From assembly GCA_028023455.1 (NCBI GenBank), contig JAQFVV010006221.1:10335011-10399010 (forward strand): DNA of 64,000 nt, read 5' to 3'. Positions 1 through 13,871 of this stretch are shown here, piece after piece; position 1 is the first letter of the stretch, and each line of letters begins with the position of its first letter. Position numbers and translations under genes: made by a program. This DNA is from Epiperipatus broadwayi. Taxonomy: Eukaryota; Onychophora; Udeonychophora; Euonychophora; Peripatidae. Below the pieces are notes generated by a model, which saw only the letters and a list, made by a program, of their open reading frames with translations, was not told the DNA's origin and did not search any database.

Positions 1-351
1 TATATATGATAAAAAAATTTTATCACAATTTCAAATCACATTTTTACATTATCCTATCTCAACTAATCCCTCACATGATTTAATATTCTCAAAAACAATA
101 AACTAATCTATACACCTGTTATAAACAATTTCATCATTCCAATTTTTACATCCAAACCACATACAACAAAATCTGACCTCCACACCACATACTCCAACAC
201 ACAAAAAAATTATGATAAAAAAATAAACTTAACTTATTATCCACAATTCCTACCAAACTCCAACACTATTTTTTTAATAAACATCAAATTATATTGATTT
301 TCATCTTACTAATAACTAAATTTTTTAATCATTTTTGTTTATCATAAATTA
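1..351. other. AT-rich DNA, no gene seen
   Basis: The plus strand is rich in A and C. No reading frame of note, repeat or structured element was recognised before the diverged tandem repeat that begins near 352. Confidence 0.6.
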
Positions 352-785
352 CTTGAGTCTTTCTTAATGATATAGATTCAACTACTGATACTGAGATCAA
401 CATTTATCTGTTTTACTGAGTTAATATAAAAATTCCCACTAAATTTCAAACGTCAGATTTTATTCAATCTATTTTTATCTTCTTTCATATAATCTTATCA
501 TTAATAATATATTAAGATAGAATTATTTTTACAAATCCACATTGTAACTATTTTACTTATCTAAATGTCTTGATTTTCTCAATGATATAGATTCAGACTT
601 CTACTATGTGACTGACTGAGACAACCCATACTATCTGGTTTGCTATTAGTTTGAGAATTGTCTATCACTCAATAAATTGTTTCAACCTCGTTTGTATTCA
701 ATCTAGTTTCTTTATTCCTGTCTTTCTACATCAATACTTAAATCATATCTAGTAATTATAGTTAATGAATACTACTCTCTACGTT
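352..785. repeat. Diverged two-unit tandem repeat, period about 217 bp
   Basis: The phrase AATGATATAGATTCA occurs near 366 and near 580. The text around it (a CTTGA..TTTCT start, then ACTGAG/GACTGAGA, then TATTCAATCTA) recurs in the same order in both halves. The units have diverged considerably, so this is an old duplication or two old copies of one element. Confidence 0.5.
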
Positions 786-818
786 TAAAACAAACATACC
801 TTATTCGCTAGCATCTTA

Positions 819-852
819 ATATATATATATATATAAAAATATATATATATAT
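819..852. repeat. (AT)n microsatellite, interrupted
   Basis: Two AT runs are separated by a short A-rich interruption. Confidence 0.9.
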
Positions 853-2013
853 GTATTAACAGAGAAATACTGTTTTTAAATATAATTTGTAATTTTTATA
901 TCTATACAATTTTTAGGGATGAGATTTTAAGATAGAAAGTTGTATGGTATGAAAATCATAATGAAGATAAAAATTAATTACCGATTCCGTACCTATATCT
1001 ATAGAAGTTGTGAAGGGTACATCATGCTACAATTTTATTGTTTATTTAGTTCTTAATGTAATAATATTTTTCTGATTAATCCAAATAAACTAAGAGCCAG
1101 AACTAATAATAGCTAGATGTCACTTTACTGGACAATACTGTTTGAAATGGTTATAAGCTTGCATCCCGAAAAAAGTTTTATGCCTGTATATGATCCACAA
1201 CAGTATTCAAGTTGACCCCAACTTTGAGATAAACCAAAATTATTGATATGATAGATATAATTACTTTATGATAGATGTCTATGCTAATTACTACATTATA
1301 AAATCCATAATAATAATTTATATATGCTATATACATAATTGAAACATAAGTAACTCTCTCCCACTGAATTATGTAATGACAACTACGAAAAGATAGAATG
1401 ATACCAATATATCTTTTAGCTCTGTTGTTATATAAACTTAGTTTTTTGATGTAGCTTTAAACTATAGGGTGAATTTAGTTTAATATATATAATCTATATA
1501 TTGCTTATACAGTTTAATATACACGTATTTTTGTTATAGTTTACATAATCCCTTTGTTAATATTTATATTATCAATGTATTTTCGTGAATTTCATTTTTT
1601 GTTTACATAAAATATTTCATACGTATTCTATTATTCACAATCAATTAAAGACTTATTTTATTTTTCTTGGAGAAGAATCAAAATGTTTATTCTCAAGCAA
1701 TATAAAAAGTTTATTTCTGATCTTTAACATTAATAAAAATACAATTAGAATCAAAGAATTGAATTTAGGAATCATTAGGCAAGAAATAATCGAACTTATA
1801 TTTACTATTAAATTATTTACTAATTGGTTTAAGTTTTTGTTTCTTAGGTATTACATCTGCAATAAGCCACTATATTATTTATTTTATTTTAATATATTTA
1901 AAAAATTATTAATTTTATATTAATTATTTTATCTATTTCTATTGATTTTTTACTACGTTTGTATTTTTATAGTGAATTTAGAAATCTTTTGTTGTTATTA
2001 CTATCTTTTATGA
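853..2013. other. AT-rich DNA, no supported gene
   Basis: A 112-codon open frame at 1585-1923 (+) is made almost entirely of Phe, Ile, Leu, Lys, Asn and Tyr. That is what AT-rich noncoding DNA yields, and no domain is recognisable. Confidence 0.6.
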
Positions 2014-2547
2014 TTAAAAGGGATTTGAACTCAGACTTTCAAGCTCCCTACAATTATGCACTTCATCTTATATAATCAATACACATGACCACATACTGAT
2101 CTCCAATACACACATTTCATGCTAAACCAGCACTTATCCATTGGTCATATATTACATCTTCCACTCACATATGTACAATCAATGCTCAGTTTTAATGGAC
2201 AAGCTTCAATTCTCTCCATCCTCCAACTTTTCAGACATCCACGCCATTAAAAATCTGATGGCGGAACACTCAAACCCTTGTTACAGCCTTTAGAGTTCGA
2301 AAATTTGCTATCTTAATATAATAATAGTTAAAGCTTATAATTTTATCTTAAGATAAATTGAGCACTGATTGTATATGTGTGTGGAAGATGGTAATCTGGA
2401 CCACTGATGAGTTCTGGTTCAGCACAAAATACATATATTGGAGATCATTTATCTTTTTCACATGTATGTTATCAAGTGTATCGGTTATATAAAATGAAGT
2501 GCATAGCTGTAGGGAGATTGAAAGTCTGAACTCAAGTCCCTTCTAAT
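2014..2547. repeat. Family B dispersed repeat, foldback copy
   Basis: The left arm at about 2014-2190 reads forward (GATTTGAACTCAGA.., TTTCATGCTAAACCAGCAC, CAATGCTCAG). The right arm at about 2358-2547 is its reverse complement (GAGCACTGATTG.., CTGAACTCAAGTCCC). The roughly 165-bp loop holds the downstream part of the same family (TTTAATGGAC.., ATTAAAAATCTGATGG). The arms are imperfect. Other copies lie at 3.1, 22.5, 24.5-25.5, 32.7, 40.5-41.3 and 47.7 kb. No protein is encoded, and class (MITE or SINE-like) is undetermined. Confidence 0.75.
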
Positions 2548-3090
2548 TATATTAAGTTTAGTATAGGTAATATACTTATATTTGAATATTATATTTTCTT
2601 ATGAATATATATATATATTTCGGGGATGTTTTAAACAAAATGTGTTAAGAGTATAATTTTTGAGAAGTCTCTTCATAAAAATGCCTAGTGTAAATGAAGA
2701 TATATTTTACTTCTAAGATATTTGGCGTTATTTTTTTTATTTATATTCTCAATATTAACCTTTATTGCCGTTTCGTATATTAATTATTAATTTTTTATAC
2801 TGATTAATCTAAATGTCTTTGAATGGGTACTTTACAACTGAATATTACACATTTTAAACTGTCTGAAAATTACTCATTATGATATTTGCATATTTATTTT
2901 GAATTATAATCAGTTATTATTATTTTTAAAAAATATTTTTTACTTTAACCAAGAATTTCTTTTTAAACCAGTTTTTAAATTCTTCTTCTTATTATGTCAT
3001 TTAATTTAATTTCATTTTTTTCCAAACTTTTTTTTTTTATTGTTTTGGGGAGTTGATTATAAATGTGTGAAATTCTCTACCAAAACACAG
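2548..3090. other. AT-rich spacer, no feature seen
   Basis: It contains a short AT run near 2607 and T-rich tracts near 3020-3040, but no recognisable gene or element. Confidence 0.6.
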
Positions 3091-3515
3091 GTTTACATAG
3101 TAGAGATGTCTTCCTATCCCTTGTATATGTATTAAATGGATTATGTCCTGTACATGAGAGGTCAGATTGACCTTAGGTCAACATGGGTGTGATAAGAATC
3201 TCGGCTTCAGGGTGGCCTTTCAGCATTCTACCATCATATTTTCAATTGGATGGATGGTTAAAGAGTTAGAGTGTGGAGTAGATTGAAGCCTGTCCATTAA
3301 AGTATGAGGATTGGCTATCTTAATATATATCTGAGCACTTGTGTGTAGAGATGATTGATAATCAGGACCAACTGATGATTGCTGGTTTAGCATGAAATAT
3401 GGATATTGGTGATTATTTATCTTTTCAACATACATGTGTTTAAGTGTATCAGTGTTATGAGATAGAGTGGAGAGTGGTGGATCATGTGAAGTCTGTGCTC
3501 ATATACCTATATATT
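3091..3515 (-). repeat. Family B dispersed repeat, near full-length copy
   Basis: The minus strand runs through the whole family B1 consensus: GTGCTCAT start, ACACTTAAACACATG, TTTCATGCTAAACCAGCA, CTTTAATGGACAGGCTTCAA, CATGTTGACCTAAGGTCA, and an AGTAGAG.. end. It matches the two tandem copies at 40521-40945 and 40995-41258 over its whole length by eye. A 71-codon open frame here (3220-3435, minus) falls entirely inside the repeat. It is a repeat artefact, although the same frame recurs in other copies. Confidence 0.8.
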
Positions 3516-6203
3516 ATAAAACACAGGGTAAAATCTAAATTGTAGAAAAAAATATAGTGACAAAAAAGGCCCATTATTAGAGCTGCTTTTTTATTTTATT
3601 TTATGGCATTATTATATATTCATTTCTAGTTTTTTTTTACTTTTGTTGATTGTTTTGAGGTACTGATTATTTAGCTCTAATAAATTTTTAGTTTTACGAT
3701 TTTATTTCATAATATTTTTTTATACTTATGCATTTTGGATGATGTGTGGCAAAAATTAGGCTGAGTGTGGATTGTTGAATCTTCATTAACTGTTACATTA
3801 TTGATAATTGAATTTTGTATTGTGCTTTGATCTTGTGACTGTCATAGGATCATCATCCAGTGTATATAAACTATTATGCCTAAACTCAGCACTCTTTCTG
3901 ACATCTTAATGAATTAGCCTTGAAATTGGATCTATGGTCTGCTCTCAAAAATTTTATTATTAGAAATGTTTCTATTGTTAACTGTTTGACTTTTTTTTAA
4001 TTAATTATTAAAAAAAAACCACTAATAAGAATTTTGTCAACTTTATTTATCATCCTTCCAAAAATATCAGTCCTAATTATAAATTTTTTTTATGATTCTG
4101 AAAGTCGAATTTTATATAAGAAAAATGTAAAAAAATAAATTTCCTATACATTGATAAGAATCAGTGAATCAATTAAAAAATAAATTTAATCTCAATGTTT
4201 ACTGAAAGCCAAAGCACTAAGTCAAAAACTTATATTTCCATTGGTTATTCAAAATATAAATTTGCATAACAAATTAGAAAAATGTTAATACTTTGTAATT
4301 GTTTAGGACAAAAAACATCAAGAGCATCCATTTATGAAATGGATAAATAATAGATTTGACAATACAGATATATAATCATAATAGCTTTGTATATAAAGCC
4401 ACCAAAAGCCAACATCAACTAGCATTGACTCAGTGAGACATATAAGAATAACTTTTTAATATTTTTTTTCATCAATATTTTTGTGTTGATATTCATGATT
4501 AGTATTAATGCTATCACTGATAACATTTTTATTTTCCTTTATTGTACAATATTATTCAACAATTTATTAAATCGAAAGTTGTCTATGCTTATAGTTCTAA
4601 ATGTTCTTAGGCACTTTAATTGTAGGTAACCATATAATAGTGAATTATTTTTTTTATTCTACTGTAAGCATAAATCCACAATTAGCAGAGTGTGATATAA
4701 ATTGTTGATATTTTTTGAAATTTTCAGCTATATTTGTCTTCATTTTTTATTATTTTTAAAGTTTTTAAAAAATGTAATTACAAGAAAATTTGTACTTATT
4801 TTATATTATTTTCTTTATTTCTTGATCATGAAAATATATAATAAATTAGTATTAGTTTGATATATTTCAGTTTTCAACAAAGTTTTTTGTCTTTACCTTA
4901 TTTTCATAGATTTTACACCAACTAAGATTTAACATTTCGCTTGCATTATTTTTTCATTATTTACAGCATATATAAACTTTATTTTAAATCTTTTGGTTAC
5001 ATCTTATTGCAGCAGCATTAGTTCTGGAATTGGGTTTTAAGTAATTCAATTATAATCATGTGATATGTTGTTTTGATGATTTTGTAATTATTTAAAAGTA
5101 AAAATTAGATTTAAAAATTATTTTGATTAGATTTAATTCTAAGTAAAATATCTAGATATTTCAATGAAAAGACAATTTAAGAAGATTAAATATCATGTTT
5201 TTATAGTACTTATAAGTATCTTTGCTTTAAGAAATTAGAAAATGCAATTTTAAATATAATTAATTAATTTATTTATTTTTAATTTTTTTTATTGAATTAA
5301 ATATTTGTTTCTCAATAAGTGTGTGATGTTTACAGTCAGCTTTTATTTGAATATATTTATTTTACAATAAAAAATGAATCAATTGGAAATTTATTAATGA
5401 CAAACAGGAAATCCCTTCTATTAAACAAGGAGTGCCTACTGCCAAATAAGAAGTGTTTATTTTCAAGAATGTCATTTAATTTTTGTTGTTTTTTTTTACA
5501 TTTATAAATAAAATCTTAATATTTTAAAAAATAATTTTATTGCTTGAATATATTCATTACCAATATAAAAATTTAATGGAAATTTTTTTTTAATTAAAAT
5601 ACCTTTTTTTAGCTAAAGGCTAAAAACAAAGGCTTTTATTTTGGTAATTTAGTATTTTTTTTATTTAAAAGATTGATAATTATATTTAGATTTATTTACA
5701 TTTTTAATAATTTTTTCAAAAATTACTCACAAGAGGGGGTAAAGTGAAACTTTTCAAATGATATAATATTAAGATAATATTAATAAAGTAGTAAATACTC
5801 TGTGAACTTCTGAATATTACAGTTGACAACTAATGCACAAAATACATCGGGCAAGAATGCATAATATAACTGAATAAAATACATAATAAATTACAAAATA
5901 GATAAAATTGTCATTTAACTTTATACTCAGTTTACCAAAATTTAAATTATTGAAGTCCTTCATTCTGGGGGTTGCATCAGTTATCAGGATATAGTTCAAC
6001 AAACATATAATTTTTTTTCTATTTGTTGAAATTATAACAAATTGAAATATTAAATGCACATCATTCAGAATGACTTTTATATGAGATTTACTTAAAACAT
6101 AATCACACATATTAATGGCCATTCAGTTTCATGAAATTTTTTTTTAAAACAAGTAAGGCTCTGACAAATTATGTTACAGCATAAAATTAACTTTTATTTA
6201 TTT
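3516..6203. other. 2.7-kb AT-rich stretch, no gene seen
   Basis: Open frames at 5319-5507 (+) and 5817-6122 (-) have AT-driven composition and no recognisable domain. No repeat shared with the rest of the window was noticed. Confidence 0.55.
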
Positions 6204-6620
6204 AAACAGGCAAAAGTCTCCATACAGTAGTGCCACTCAGTGCCAGACAGAGTAATCAATGAATGCCAGAAGGCTTGTGCATAAAATCCCTATCTAGTGC
6301 CTACTCATCCAATATCCCCAGACTAGTTTCTGGCTTGTGGCCTTTGTCAGTAAACAGTTTTGGATCTGAGAGCACTGCACCTAGATCTTAGGATCTAATG
6401 CAACCATCCAGCAGCCACCTTTTATCTCTACTTAACTACAAAACTATGATAATAAATTAAAAACACAATAATATTTTCAATATAAGCTCAATAGCTTCTA
6501 TAGTCATATGGGTCTGAACCCAGTTCAGTACCCATATTACTGTGTGGAGAGTTTTGCCTGTTTTAATAACAGTAATGTGCTAGCATAAGAAATAGTGATC
6601 ATGTGATGTTTAGTGGTTTT
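6204..6620. repeat. Family A dispersed repeat (MITE-like), single copy
   Basis: It starts AAACAGGCAAAA and ends TTTTGCCTGTTTT, a short inverted terminal pair. Inside are the family words CAGTAGTGCCACTCAGTGC, AGAGTAATCAATG, CTTGTGCATAAAATCCCTAT and CTACTCATCCAATAT. Beyond the right inverted end the conserved border GATCATGTGATGTTTAGTGG also belongs to the family, because it recurs at 8.66, 25.72, 27.75 and 28.2 kb. Noncoding. Confidence 0.75.
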
Positions 6621-8654
6621 TATTTATTTATTTGAAAAAAAAAATTTAATACTGATAGGAGCAAATATTCTTTAAAAATAAACAGATTTTATTAGAAAGA
6701 GAGAGCAGGCATTACATTCACATGGCAGCACTAATAATAATGATGACGTGTACAATAGAACAGATTTCATTTAAAGTTAATTGTATATAGCTCAAATTAT
6801 AATTCATTAAAGATATTTCATATTCCTTTTGTAATGCAAAAATATAGCTGTTCCCATTATTTTATCTAGACATATTTATAGAATTATAATAATGAAATTT
6901 TAAGTAATAAGTCCATGATAAAGGTATGATATTATTATTATATTTTAAACTTGAATATGGATAATGCCTTTTCAATGAAAATTTAAATAACAAATCTTTA
7001 TTTTACTTACTTAAGATACATTTTCTCTTATCAAGCTTGCATAAGCATAAATTGAAATATACATGAGTGTCTGTCTTTCATTTAATCAGCAATGATAATA
7101 AATAATTCAATATGATAAGTAATTAACATGTCATTTTAAATTAACACAATTTGTTCTTCTATCTAGAATTAAAAGAGTTCATTCATTAAAAAAAAAAAAA
7201 TAAAAAAAAACAAATTTATCCCAGAGAAAACATTGTTTAAATATTGAAATGATATATTTCAAAAACATTATAGAAGATGAAACATTTAAAAGACTTTAAA
7301 TAAATCTTGTACTTTTTTGACATTCTTTTAAATATTAAAAAAAATGTTTTAAAATCTTAAAAAACTGCTATAAATATTGTAGTTATAAAAATATAAGTTT
7401 TACCACAGACTAATGTAATCATAAATATTGCAAAACATAAGTATTTAATAGCCTTATCCTTAATATATAAGAAATATTAAATTTAGACTAAAGTTTATTG
7501 TAATATAAAATTAAAAATCATAAAAAGTTCTTACATAAGTGAAATAAGCCATATAAAATGTTGACAGAGAGCTAACATTAAATAAATAAAATTCAACAAT
7601 TTTAAAGAAATAATTGTTTTAATTTTCCATTCTGTTTTTTTTTTTTTAATTGTTGACTTTGGAATTCTCAGTAGACTTTATCTTAATGTTTTAGTACTCA
7701 AAAGACACATATTACTGAGAAAAAATAAAATTAATTAAAAATAGTTAAAGTTATGATTAATTCTGAAATTAATTAGAAAAGAAATAAGCAATTTTTTTCA
7801 CCCATGTGTTTTTTCTGTATGTGTTTCACATGTGTGTGCAGACTCTTTTAGTATGTATATTTATACTCCCAATTATGTGATTGATTTGATTGATTGAAAA
7901 TTGACATTTTTAAAGTTTAAAAGTTAATTTGGTATCTGGGGGATCAAACTAAAAATAGAAACTCATTAGCATATGTTTTATACTGCTTAATCAAAAATAT
8001 TAAATTATAAGACATTTACGAAACTAAAAAAAATTAACAATAAAATAAAATATTATATAACAAATATATTATCTTGAATAGAACATTAATTTAAACATTA
8101 TTCTTTTATAATAATTATATACCTTTTAAATTAAATAAGAGTTTCTCCAAAATACCTTTTTTACTGATTTAAATTAAATATATTTTAAGCATAATTACAA
8201 ACAAGAAAATGAAAGTTAAAATTAATAAATGTAAGCATGGTCACATATATTCTCTAAAGTTGATTCTAATTTAAAAATAATAACTTTTTAATAGTAATAA
8301 ATTAACCATTTATCCCTTAAGATAGATAGCTTGATTTTATGTTATTTACACCAATTTAATATTTATGATATGAGCATGAACAAATAAACTTTTACTAATA
8401 AACAATTTAGACAGAAATGCTTTATTATAAACAGGAAAATGAAATAATACTATCTAATATTAAAGATTTAGACTTAAGTATTATTACAGCTTAATTTAAA
8501 CCCTAAATTTTAAGACTTTAGAGACTATATGAAAGTAACTCTAGCTTTTAATAGCTTTTATCAATATTTTATTATTAAAACTGCAAATAAGTTCACATCA
8601 ACATATAATAAAAATATTAAAATGATTTTTAATAATTAAGACTTATAAAAGTGA
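6621..8654. other. 2-kb AT-rich stretch, no gene seen
   Basis: It contains long A tracts near 7188-7210, a GATT run near 7881, and many short AT palindromes. No coding signal or dispersed family was recognised. Confidence 0.55.
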
Positions 8655-9170
8655 TTAAACCATTAAACATCACATGATCACCATTTCTTAGGCTTGGTCA
8701 TCATAACTGTTATCAAAACAGGCAAAACTCTATACAGTAGTGCCACTCAGTGCAAGCCAGAGTAATCAATGGATGCCAGAAGACTTGTGCATAAAATCAC
8801 TATCCAGTGCCTACTCATCCAATTTTTCCAGACTAGTTTCTATTTTGTGGCTTTTTATCGGTGAGGAGCTTTGGATCTGAGAGCATCTTAGGATCTAATT
8901 CAACCCTTTAGCAGCCACCTTTTATCTCTACTTAACTACAAAACTAAAAAGTGGCTGCTAGAAGGTTGCATTAGATCCTAAGATCTAAGTGCAGTGCTCT
9001 CATATCTAAAGCACCTCACTGACAAAAGCCACAAGCTAGAAATTAGTCTGGGGATATTGGATGAGTAGGCACTAGATAGGGATTTTATGCACAAGCCTTT
9101 TGGCATCCAATGATTACTCTGGATTGCACTGAGTGGTACTACTGTATGGAGAGTTTTGCCTGTTTTAATA
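8655..9170. repeat. Family A foldback element
   Basis: Two arms of about 210-220 bp (8715-8923 and 8948-9166) are near-perfect reverse complements around a 24-bp centre. Both outer ends carry AAAACAGGCAAAACTC or its complement. The left side also has the border TAAACCATTAAACATCACAT. This is an inverted dimer of the unit seen singly at 6204-6620. A transcript across it would fold into a long hairpin. Confidence 0.85.
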
Positions 9171-9790
9171 CTTTATAAAAGTACTTAGAATAAGTTATAA
9201 ATTAAGTTGACATTTAAAATTAAGTAGCAATAAAAATTAAGTTATTATTTTTTTTTACACTTAGGTAAATTAAATAACTGGGTTTTTAGCTAAAGGTTAC
9301 AATATATATATTGTGCCCTTGTCTGTAGATCATAGGTAGGGTAGAAAGGTCAATTATGAAAAAAATTTTAAATTTTAAGTTATATTTAAGTGATATAAAA
9401 GTACTAATAGATTTGTAATACAATTTTAAGCTAGAATACCTAGTATATCATAGTATAATAAAGTATTTTAAAAAGTAAACAGTTAAATAAAGTTTTAATA
9501 TCATTGCTTATGGTTGTGAAAGCTGGCCATACAAAATAACACAGCTATAGATAGTTAAAATTATAGTAATAATTGGAATATAATATTTAGAATTAACAGA
9601 TTAAATAAATGAAATGTAATATTATAATTAGTCAAAATTAATAAGGGATATTTTTTATTAATAAGCTTCGGGATGGTGAGAATTATATTTAGTCCTATAA
9701 GTTTCAATTTATTTTTCAAAAAATTAGAAAATACATTAGTTTTGGTAATTTAAACCGAGACATAAATAAAAGATTATTTTTGTAAAGTGA
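9171..9790. other. AT-rich spacer with a GGTTACA-(AT)n junction
   Basis: GGTTACA at 9295-9301 is directly followed by an AT run. The same junction occurs at 13872 and 37027. No gene was seen. Confidence 0.5.
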
Positions 9791-12700
9791 ATAGACACGT
9801 GATCGTATATTACATGCTTTCACGCACACACACACTTGGTAAATAATAATAAAGTTTGTGAATTTAAAACTAGATATAATTGTCATCTATCATAAAAAAT
9901 TAAAGTTAAAAATATTATAGATTGTCTTAATAATTATTTTAAAGATCAAATAATAATTTTATCAAACTATGATTAAATTTAATAATATTAAGTTAAAGTA
10001 ATATTCCAGACATTACGTCATAAATATTTATTTAAAAAGTACAATTTATCATCCAAAATAGAATGACTAATATTGTTCGCGCTAAAAACAAATATTGACC
10101 AATCAACGGATTTAAATTGGCAAGAAAAAAATCTAAGATAGACAGAAGCGGGAGATGGAATGTGAAAGTTGAAGAGGAAGGTAACCTTTTTGAATTGCTT
10201 GTAACATCGAAGCTGAAAAAAGTAATATAAATTTATAAATTAATAATTATTCTAAAGTTAGTCTTGAACAGATAATATAATTTTGTATCCAGAAAGATGA
10301 TTTGCTAATTTCTACGTGATCTTACCAGTGGATTTAATCAAATTTGACCATTCAGCCTACAATAAAATGGAAATACCAAGAATAATAATTGAAATAATTA
10401 TTGAAAGAAAAATGAGTGAAAATTGTATAAGTTTTGTATTATTTGTGCTCAACCAGAAATTAAATCCTATAACTTGGAAAAATACAAAGGAAAAGCTGTG
10501 TGAAAATATAAGAAAGAAACTATTTGCTATCGAGAGAATCTTATGACGAACATTTGTTTTATAAGTATTTAAAACTAAGTCATATTTCTCTATGAGAAAA
10601 ATCATAATAAGCGTTCAAGTATATAGAAAAAGAATGAGGAAGAAAAGTATGTTATATTAAAGGAAAAACATTATTTAAAATATAGTTTCTAAATTAAAAA
10701 TAGAAGAAAAGCCATAGTCCTGTATAAAGTGCTATATGAACTTACTAAGAGGAACCTAACATTTTTATCTCATCATAGAAAAAAGGAAAAGATATTAAAT
10801 GGAAAGAATATTATTTTAAACAGATATAATTAATCACTAAAATGAGGAAAATGGATCCATGGAAATAAAGAAAAATTTATTGAATTTTTAAAATAAAGTA
10901 CAAGATGCATCGAGGGAAAACCAAGCGCGCGGGGGAAAAAGCTAGCAGACTATGTAAAGGAGATCTCAAGAATAAGTGGAAAAAGATGAAGAAAATTAAG
11001 GATCATCGTCCAAGAAGAATTAATAAACAGAATTAAAAGTTTAAATTAGAACATTAAGTGACTGAAGAAAATAAAATATAATTTTTTTTTTAGCTTTGCA
11101 ATGAACGATTTTCCAAGCGAGTCCAACAAAGCTGTATCGTAAATATAGTTTTAATTATTTTTTTTTATTGTATTTAAAGTATAAAATTTGAATTAGCTTA
11201 GGGAAACATATAAACATAAATTTTATAATAATTATATTTAAATATACGAGCTAATGGAATGAGAGAAATATTAGTATAAATAAAAATGTGTGTATGGAAA
11301 ATTTTAAATACCTACTAGAAGTCCTGGAATGGAGAAGTTTACAAATACGATCCAGAGGATAGAGATCGTTGGTAATTTTAATATTATTGGTAATATGTAA
11401 TATATTTTTTTTATAGGTCATCTATTAATGAATGAAGTATGAAAGATGTTAAAAGTTATAAGTACACATTTATCCAACATCAAACATATATTTAAGAGAG
11501 TAGTAAAATTTTAAAATGTGCATGCAATAAATAATCTAAAAATGATTAATAATAAGTAGCATATTAATTATGTGAGTCTTTTGAGTTTTATATTGAAAAT
11601 ATTCAAATAGTTTAGAACAGTAGAGATAGAAATATACGAGAAGTATAGTAAAGAATTTTCTTAAGAATAGCTGTATAGTTAAATAAAAATGAATTTTATT
11701 ATTATTAGCAAGGTAGACAGAGAATTTGTCGATGTAATGAAGAGATGAATCTGAAGAAATCAATCAGATAGTGACTTGGGAGTACTGATGTCAAAGGAAA
11801 CCAAGAGGATGTTTTATTAAACTATAAGGAATGAAATATGTGGATCATAATTATTTGTGTGACTTCAGTGTAGATAACTTCGCCCTATAACTGAGCACAT
11901 ATATTCTGGACAGTGTTTTTACATATCTTTGAAACTTTCTGATGTGATGAAGCTGAAGAAATAGCTTTAGCATCCTTCCAATACTAGAGGCAGATAGACA
12001 GATAAAAGTCACTCCTCTATGGCGTCCTTAAATTCACTGTGCCATGATTGTCAAAGTTTTATAAAGGATAATATCTTGTTTATTTTGATCCAACGCATCT
12101 ATATCTTCGCTATCTTGATTTCATGAAAATACATCGTCAGGGAGATAATTTTATAGAAATGATACATAAGATAGAAAGGAAGTTAGATAGTAGTTATGTA
12201 AGAATAGTTATTTACTAGAGTAAAGTAGAATTGTATAAGTCCAAAGTGAAAGTATAAGTATTATAAAAGATGAAGAATCATATGATATAATTTTAAAACC
12301 AATTGCTAAACTGATATAATTTTAAAGGAAAAAACCTTAGAATTAAGTTTTAAAACAATAATAAGATTTTAAAATATTGTACGTGAGATTTAGTAAAAGA
12401 GATTGCATGTTTATTTGGAAAATGAGTTAAAGAAATGTATAACAAAAATGTGTATTTGTACATAGTGTGTGGATAATGTTAATTGCTATATAAAGTTAAG
12501 GATGGGATCAAAATTTTATCAGTAATTATATTATGATTGATAATAAAAGGAACATGAAAATATCATAAGGATTAAATTCTGTAGGATTCCATACTAACAA
12601 GAATAAGTATAATTTTGTAATTTTTGTATAATTTTACATAACAGTAAAGATCTTATAGAAATATAATTTTGAAATTATAAGGACATAATGTCAAATAGAA

Positions 12701-13100
12701 AAGTTTAATGGATAGAAATTTTGTGTATTCAGCTAAGCTCAAAACATGTATCCAATAATAATAATATTGTAAAATACTTTTGTAATTATTAATGGTAAAA
12801 GGGTAAAATAAAATTCGATAATAATAATGTTAAGACATCAACGGGTATAAATAAAAGTTTGTGATAAGTAAATAGGGATATCCGCTGTAAATAATGTACA
12901 AAGTGTTATTTGTTATAATGTTAATAAAATGTTATAAAATTTTATTAGTAAGCTTTGTGTCTTGGTTGTTGTTTTTCCTACACATGAAATGCATGAAATC
13001 ACAACGCACGTTTATAATTAAACATATTTATGATTTAGCACAAGATAAATAAACATTAGAAATTTTAATAATTTATTTTGTTTTATTTACATAATAAAAT
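9791..13100. other. Purine-skewed AT-rich region, no recognised gene
   Basis: For about 3 kb the plus strand is visibly richer in A and G than its complement (many AAAGAA, GGAAG and AAGAAG words), unlike the neighbouring DNA. The longest frames are 10316-10546 (+, 76 aa) and 11536-11763 (-, 75 aa), and neither shows a known motif. A CpG-containing patch lies near 10925 (AAGCGCGCGGGGG). The skew could mark a heavily decayed retroelement or a transcribed noncoding sequence, but I cannot assign it. Confidence 0.35.
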
Positions 13101-13860
13101 GAAAGAAGTATAAGTAGAACAGGTATTGGTCATGGGTTAATTGCCACAATATTTAAGTAAAATATATGCGAACGTTACCACATAATTTTTGATTATCGGA
13201 TTAATAAATGTTACCACGAAAATATTTAATACATCTAGAAAGAAAAGAAGATTATATTATTTTATTATTGTCATTGTTCTTATTAATTAGTTATTCGTTA
13301 CGTAGTGAATTATGACATAAAATTCCCTTATCATAGTTTACTATGGCAATATGAAATCAGTTTTAATTACAATTTATGAACCTGAGATTTAATTATTTAT
13401 TTACTTATTGATTTATCTATTTGATTTGATATGATTTGATTAATTTAACTCTATTTTATTTAATTAATTTATTTATGTGAGCTAGAATTTGTTTTAAAAA
13501 TATTAAGATATGATAAAAGTTTTAAAAGTCGTGGGAATGCTATTAGTCAATTATGTAGGATAGTGTTCTTATGCCATTGGGATAGTATCTCAATGACCTC
13601 TCGTCTTGTTCCTTTGTCATTGCTCCAGGTCTCATGGGAATAATAAAAGATATTTGTGTTGTTTCATTTCACAGACATGACTAGATTTTATAAAATTCTG
13701 AGCTAGTAATTGTTTTATTTAAATCATAATAATATGTTTGATAGACTGAGCTAGAGAACCCGGAATTATTATTAATGTTAATTATTATTGACCGGAAATA
13801 AATAAGTAAAGAAAATCCGGAATAGTTAGTATATTCTTAGCATGTTGTTATTATTATGGA
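13101..13860. other. AT-rich spacer, no gene seen
   Basis: It holds a degenerate TTTA/TTGAT-rich patch at 13390-13480 and nothing recognisable as coding. Confidence 0.55.
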
Positions 13861-13871
13861 GCGGGGGGAAA

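Noticed and set aside
10316-10546. 76-aa frame as a small gene
   Set aside because: The composition is Ile/Lys/Glu/Asn-rich, as expected from purine-rich AT DNA, with no motif. The opposite strand is open over the same interval.
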